Part shown: one piece after another, positions 63,273-64,000 of the stretch
Layout of the letters: each line of letters starts with the position of its first letter
How positions within the stretch are numbered: the first letter of the stretch is position 1
Translations under genes and position numbers: made by a program
Assembly: GCA_029948255.1 (NCBI GenBank)
Contig: JALIZF010001940.1
Location: 2,665,001-2,729,000 of the forward strand
Direction: 5' to 3'
Length of the DNA stretch: 64,000 nt
Source: Telmatactis stephensoni
Taxonomy: Eukaryota; Cnidaria; Anthozoa; Actiniaria; Isophelliidae
Notes under the pieces: model-generated
Database searches by the model: none
Seen by the model: only the letters and a program-made list of their open reading frames with translations
Told to the model about the DNA's origin: nothing

Positions 63273-63577
63273 ATGCGCACGACTCATTTACAAATGAACT
63301 TCAATTTGAAAACCACAGGAAACCTGATGAAATGCTTCTCTCGACCAATCACATTCTCATCAACTCATGATTACGTCATCTGTGGCGCGGGGTCTGCTGG
63401 GTGTGTTTTAGCCAATCGGCTTTCAGCTGAATCGTCCAATGATGTTCTATTATTGGAAGCGGGTCCCAAAGACAACACGTTTAGGATACAAATGCCGTCG
63501 GCTGTGATGTACAATTTATGTGACGATAAATATAACTGGTTTTACCACACAGAGCCTCAAGAAAACCTGAAAAACAG
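63273..63577 (+). CDS. CHDH: Choline dehydrogenase-like GMC oxidoreductase, first exon (partial)
   Basis: The 5' exon of a GMC flavoprotein runs into a 5' splice site (AACAG/GTTAGT at 63577/63578) in phase 2, and the gene continues beyond the window. After a Lys/Arg/Ser-rich N terminus that could be a mitochondrial presequence (in-frame Mets at 63273, 63294 and 63327), the Rossmann motif DYVICGAGSAGCVLANRLS has GAGSAG at residues 38-43. LLLEAGPKD, the FAD-ribose-binding acidic end, follows. NLCDDKYNWFYHTEPQ closely matches choline dehydrogenase rather than glucose oxidases. Known: CHDH oxidises choline to betaine aldehyde in mitochondria. The catalytic His region is outside the window, so substrate remains an inference. 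Confidence 0.85.
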
Positions 63578-64000
63578 GTTAGTAAGTAGAGGTTCCTATA
63601 TTGCCCGTGCGAAATGTAATTAACCTAGTGTCCTGGGGCGAGACCAAAACACTCGGAATTGTCATTTAGAGCAAGTCGACGCAAGTTTTCACTTGCACTG
63701 AACTTTCTCGTCTCGTTTGTATACTGCTCTATGCAAGTCTATGCAATTTTTTAAAAAATTATCAACGAACGAAAATTAGCTAGGTGAATTAAAGGAACAG
63801 GAGAAAATTTGTTTCGTTTTTGTTTGAATTCTTTATGTAGGATAGGAAGTGTACAGAATATTAGGGAAAAACGACTTGCGACTGAAGTTTAACGAGCGTC
63901 AAATTGTGATCAAATTTCATTTCCATCGATTTTTATCTATTGGAAATTGTTACTTCTTGCAAGTTCAGCGACGAGAATATTTACTTATGGGACTTGTTGT
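63578..64000 (+). other. First intron of the CHDH-like gene (truncated by the window)
   Basis: No further coding exon is recognisable. It includes an imperfect duplicated GAGCAAGT.GACGCAAGT / CTCTATGCAAGTCTATGCAA stretch near 63670-63750. Confidence 0.6.

Overview
The window is nuclear DNA of an invertebrate animal. Its genes carry many short introns with GT..AG borders, and the proteins are clear relatives of animal-specific families. AT-rich intergenic and intronic DNA is packed with MITEs, foldback elements, microsatellites, tRNA-derived SINEs and nested transposons. A cnidarian (coral or anemone-like) or another early-branching animal such as a sponge fits best. This is inference: no rRNA or mitochondrial marker is present.

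Layout. 1.8-6.8 kb (minus): an intronless 1685-residue protein with about 20 tandem ankyrin-like units, further ankyrin repeats, an IRE1-type kinase and a KEN endoribonuclease domain, i.e. an enlarged RNase L-like architecture. 9.1-13.2 kb: a nested transposon block, with an outer element with AT-flanked inverted ends and a decayed PHD-finger gene, a LINE reverse-transcriptase fragment inside it, and a Mutator-like element inserted into the LINE. 14.9 kb (plus): a possible 66-residue membrane protein. 15.4-30.3 kb (minus): a 14-coding-exon PHF21A/BHC80 homologue (483 aa; coiled coils, AT-hook, PHD finger), whose likely upstream leader exon lies near 31.0 kb. 31.2-32.0 kb (plus): an intronless 259-aa protein of unknown family, head-to-head with PHF21A. 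34.0-52.1 kb (minus): the complete Ku70 gene (XRCC6), 22 coding exons that join in frame to 603 aa, with a leader exon near 54.0 kb. 54.4-57.95 kb (plus): a PPP1R15 (GADD34/CReP) homologue, two coding exons, 499 aa, head-to-head with Ku70 and preceded by three upstream ORFs. 63.27 kb to the right edge (plus): the first exon of a choline dehydrogenase-like GMC flavoprotein.

The genes are not an operon. Two pairs look like shared divergent promoters: PHF21A with the 259-aa gene, and XRCC6 with PPP1R15. Two genes touch stress-controlled RNA or translation: the KEN-domain RNase and PPP1R15, which reverses eIF2-alpha phosphorylation. They lie about 48 kb apart, and any functional link between them is speculation.

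Most striking: the RNase L-like protein keeps both the kinase HRDLK motif and the KEN catalytic residues; a partial tandem duplication has copied part of a Ku70 exon with its 5' splice site; a perfect (CAAG)152 array fills most of a Ku70 intron; and a transposon family with CAGGGGCGG ends and 5-bp target duplications is present in at least four copies, one of which can be compared with a related uninserted sequence elsewhere in the window.
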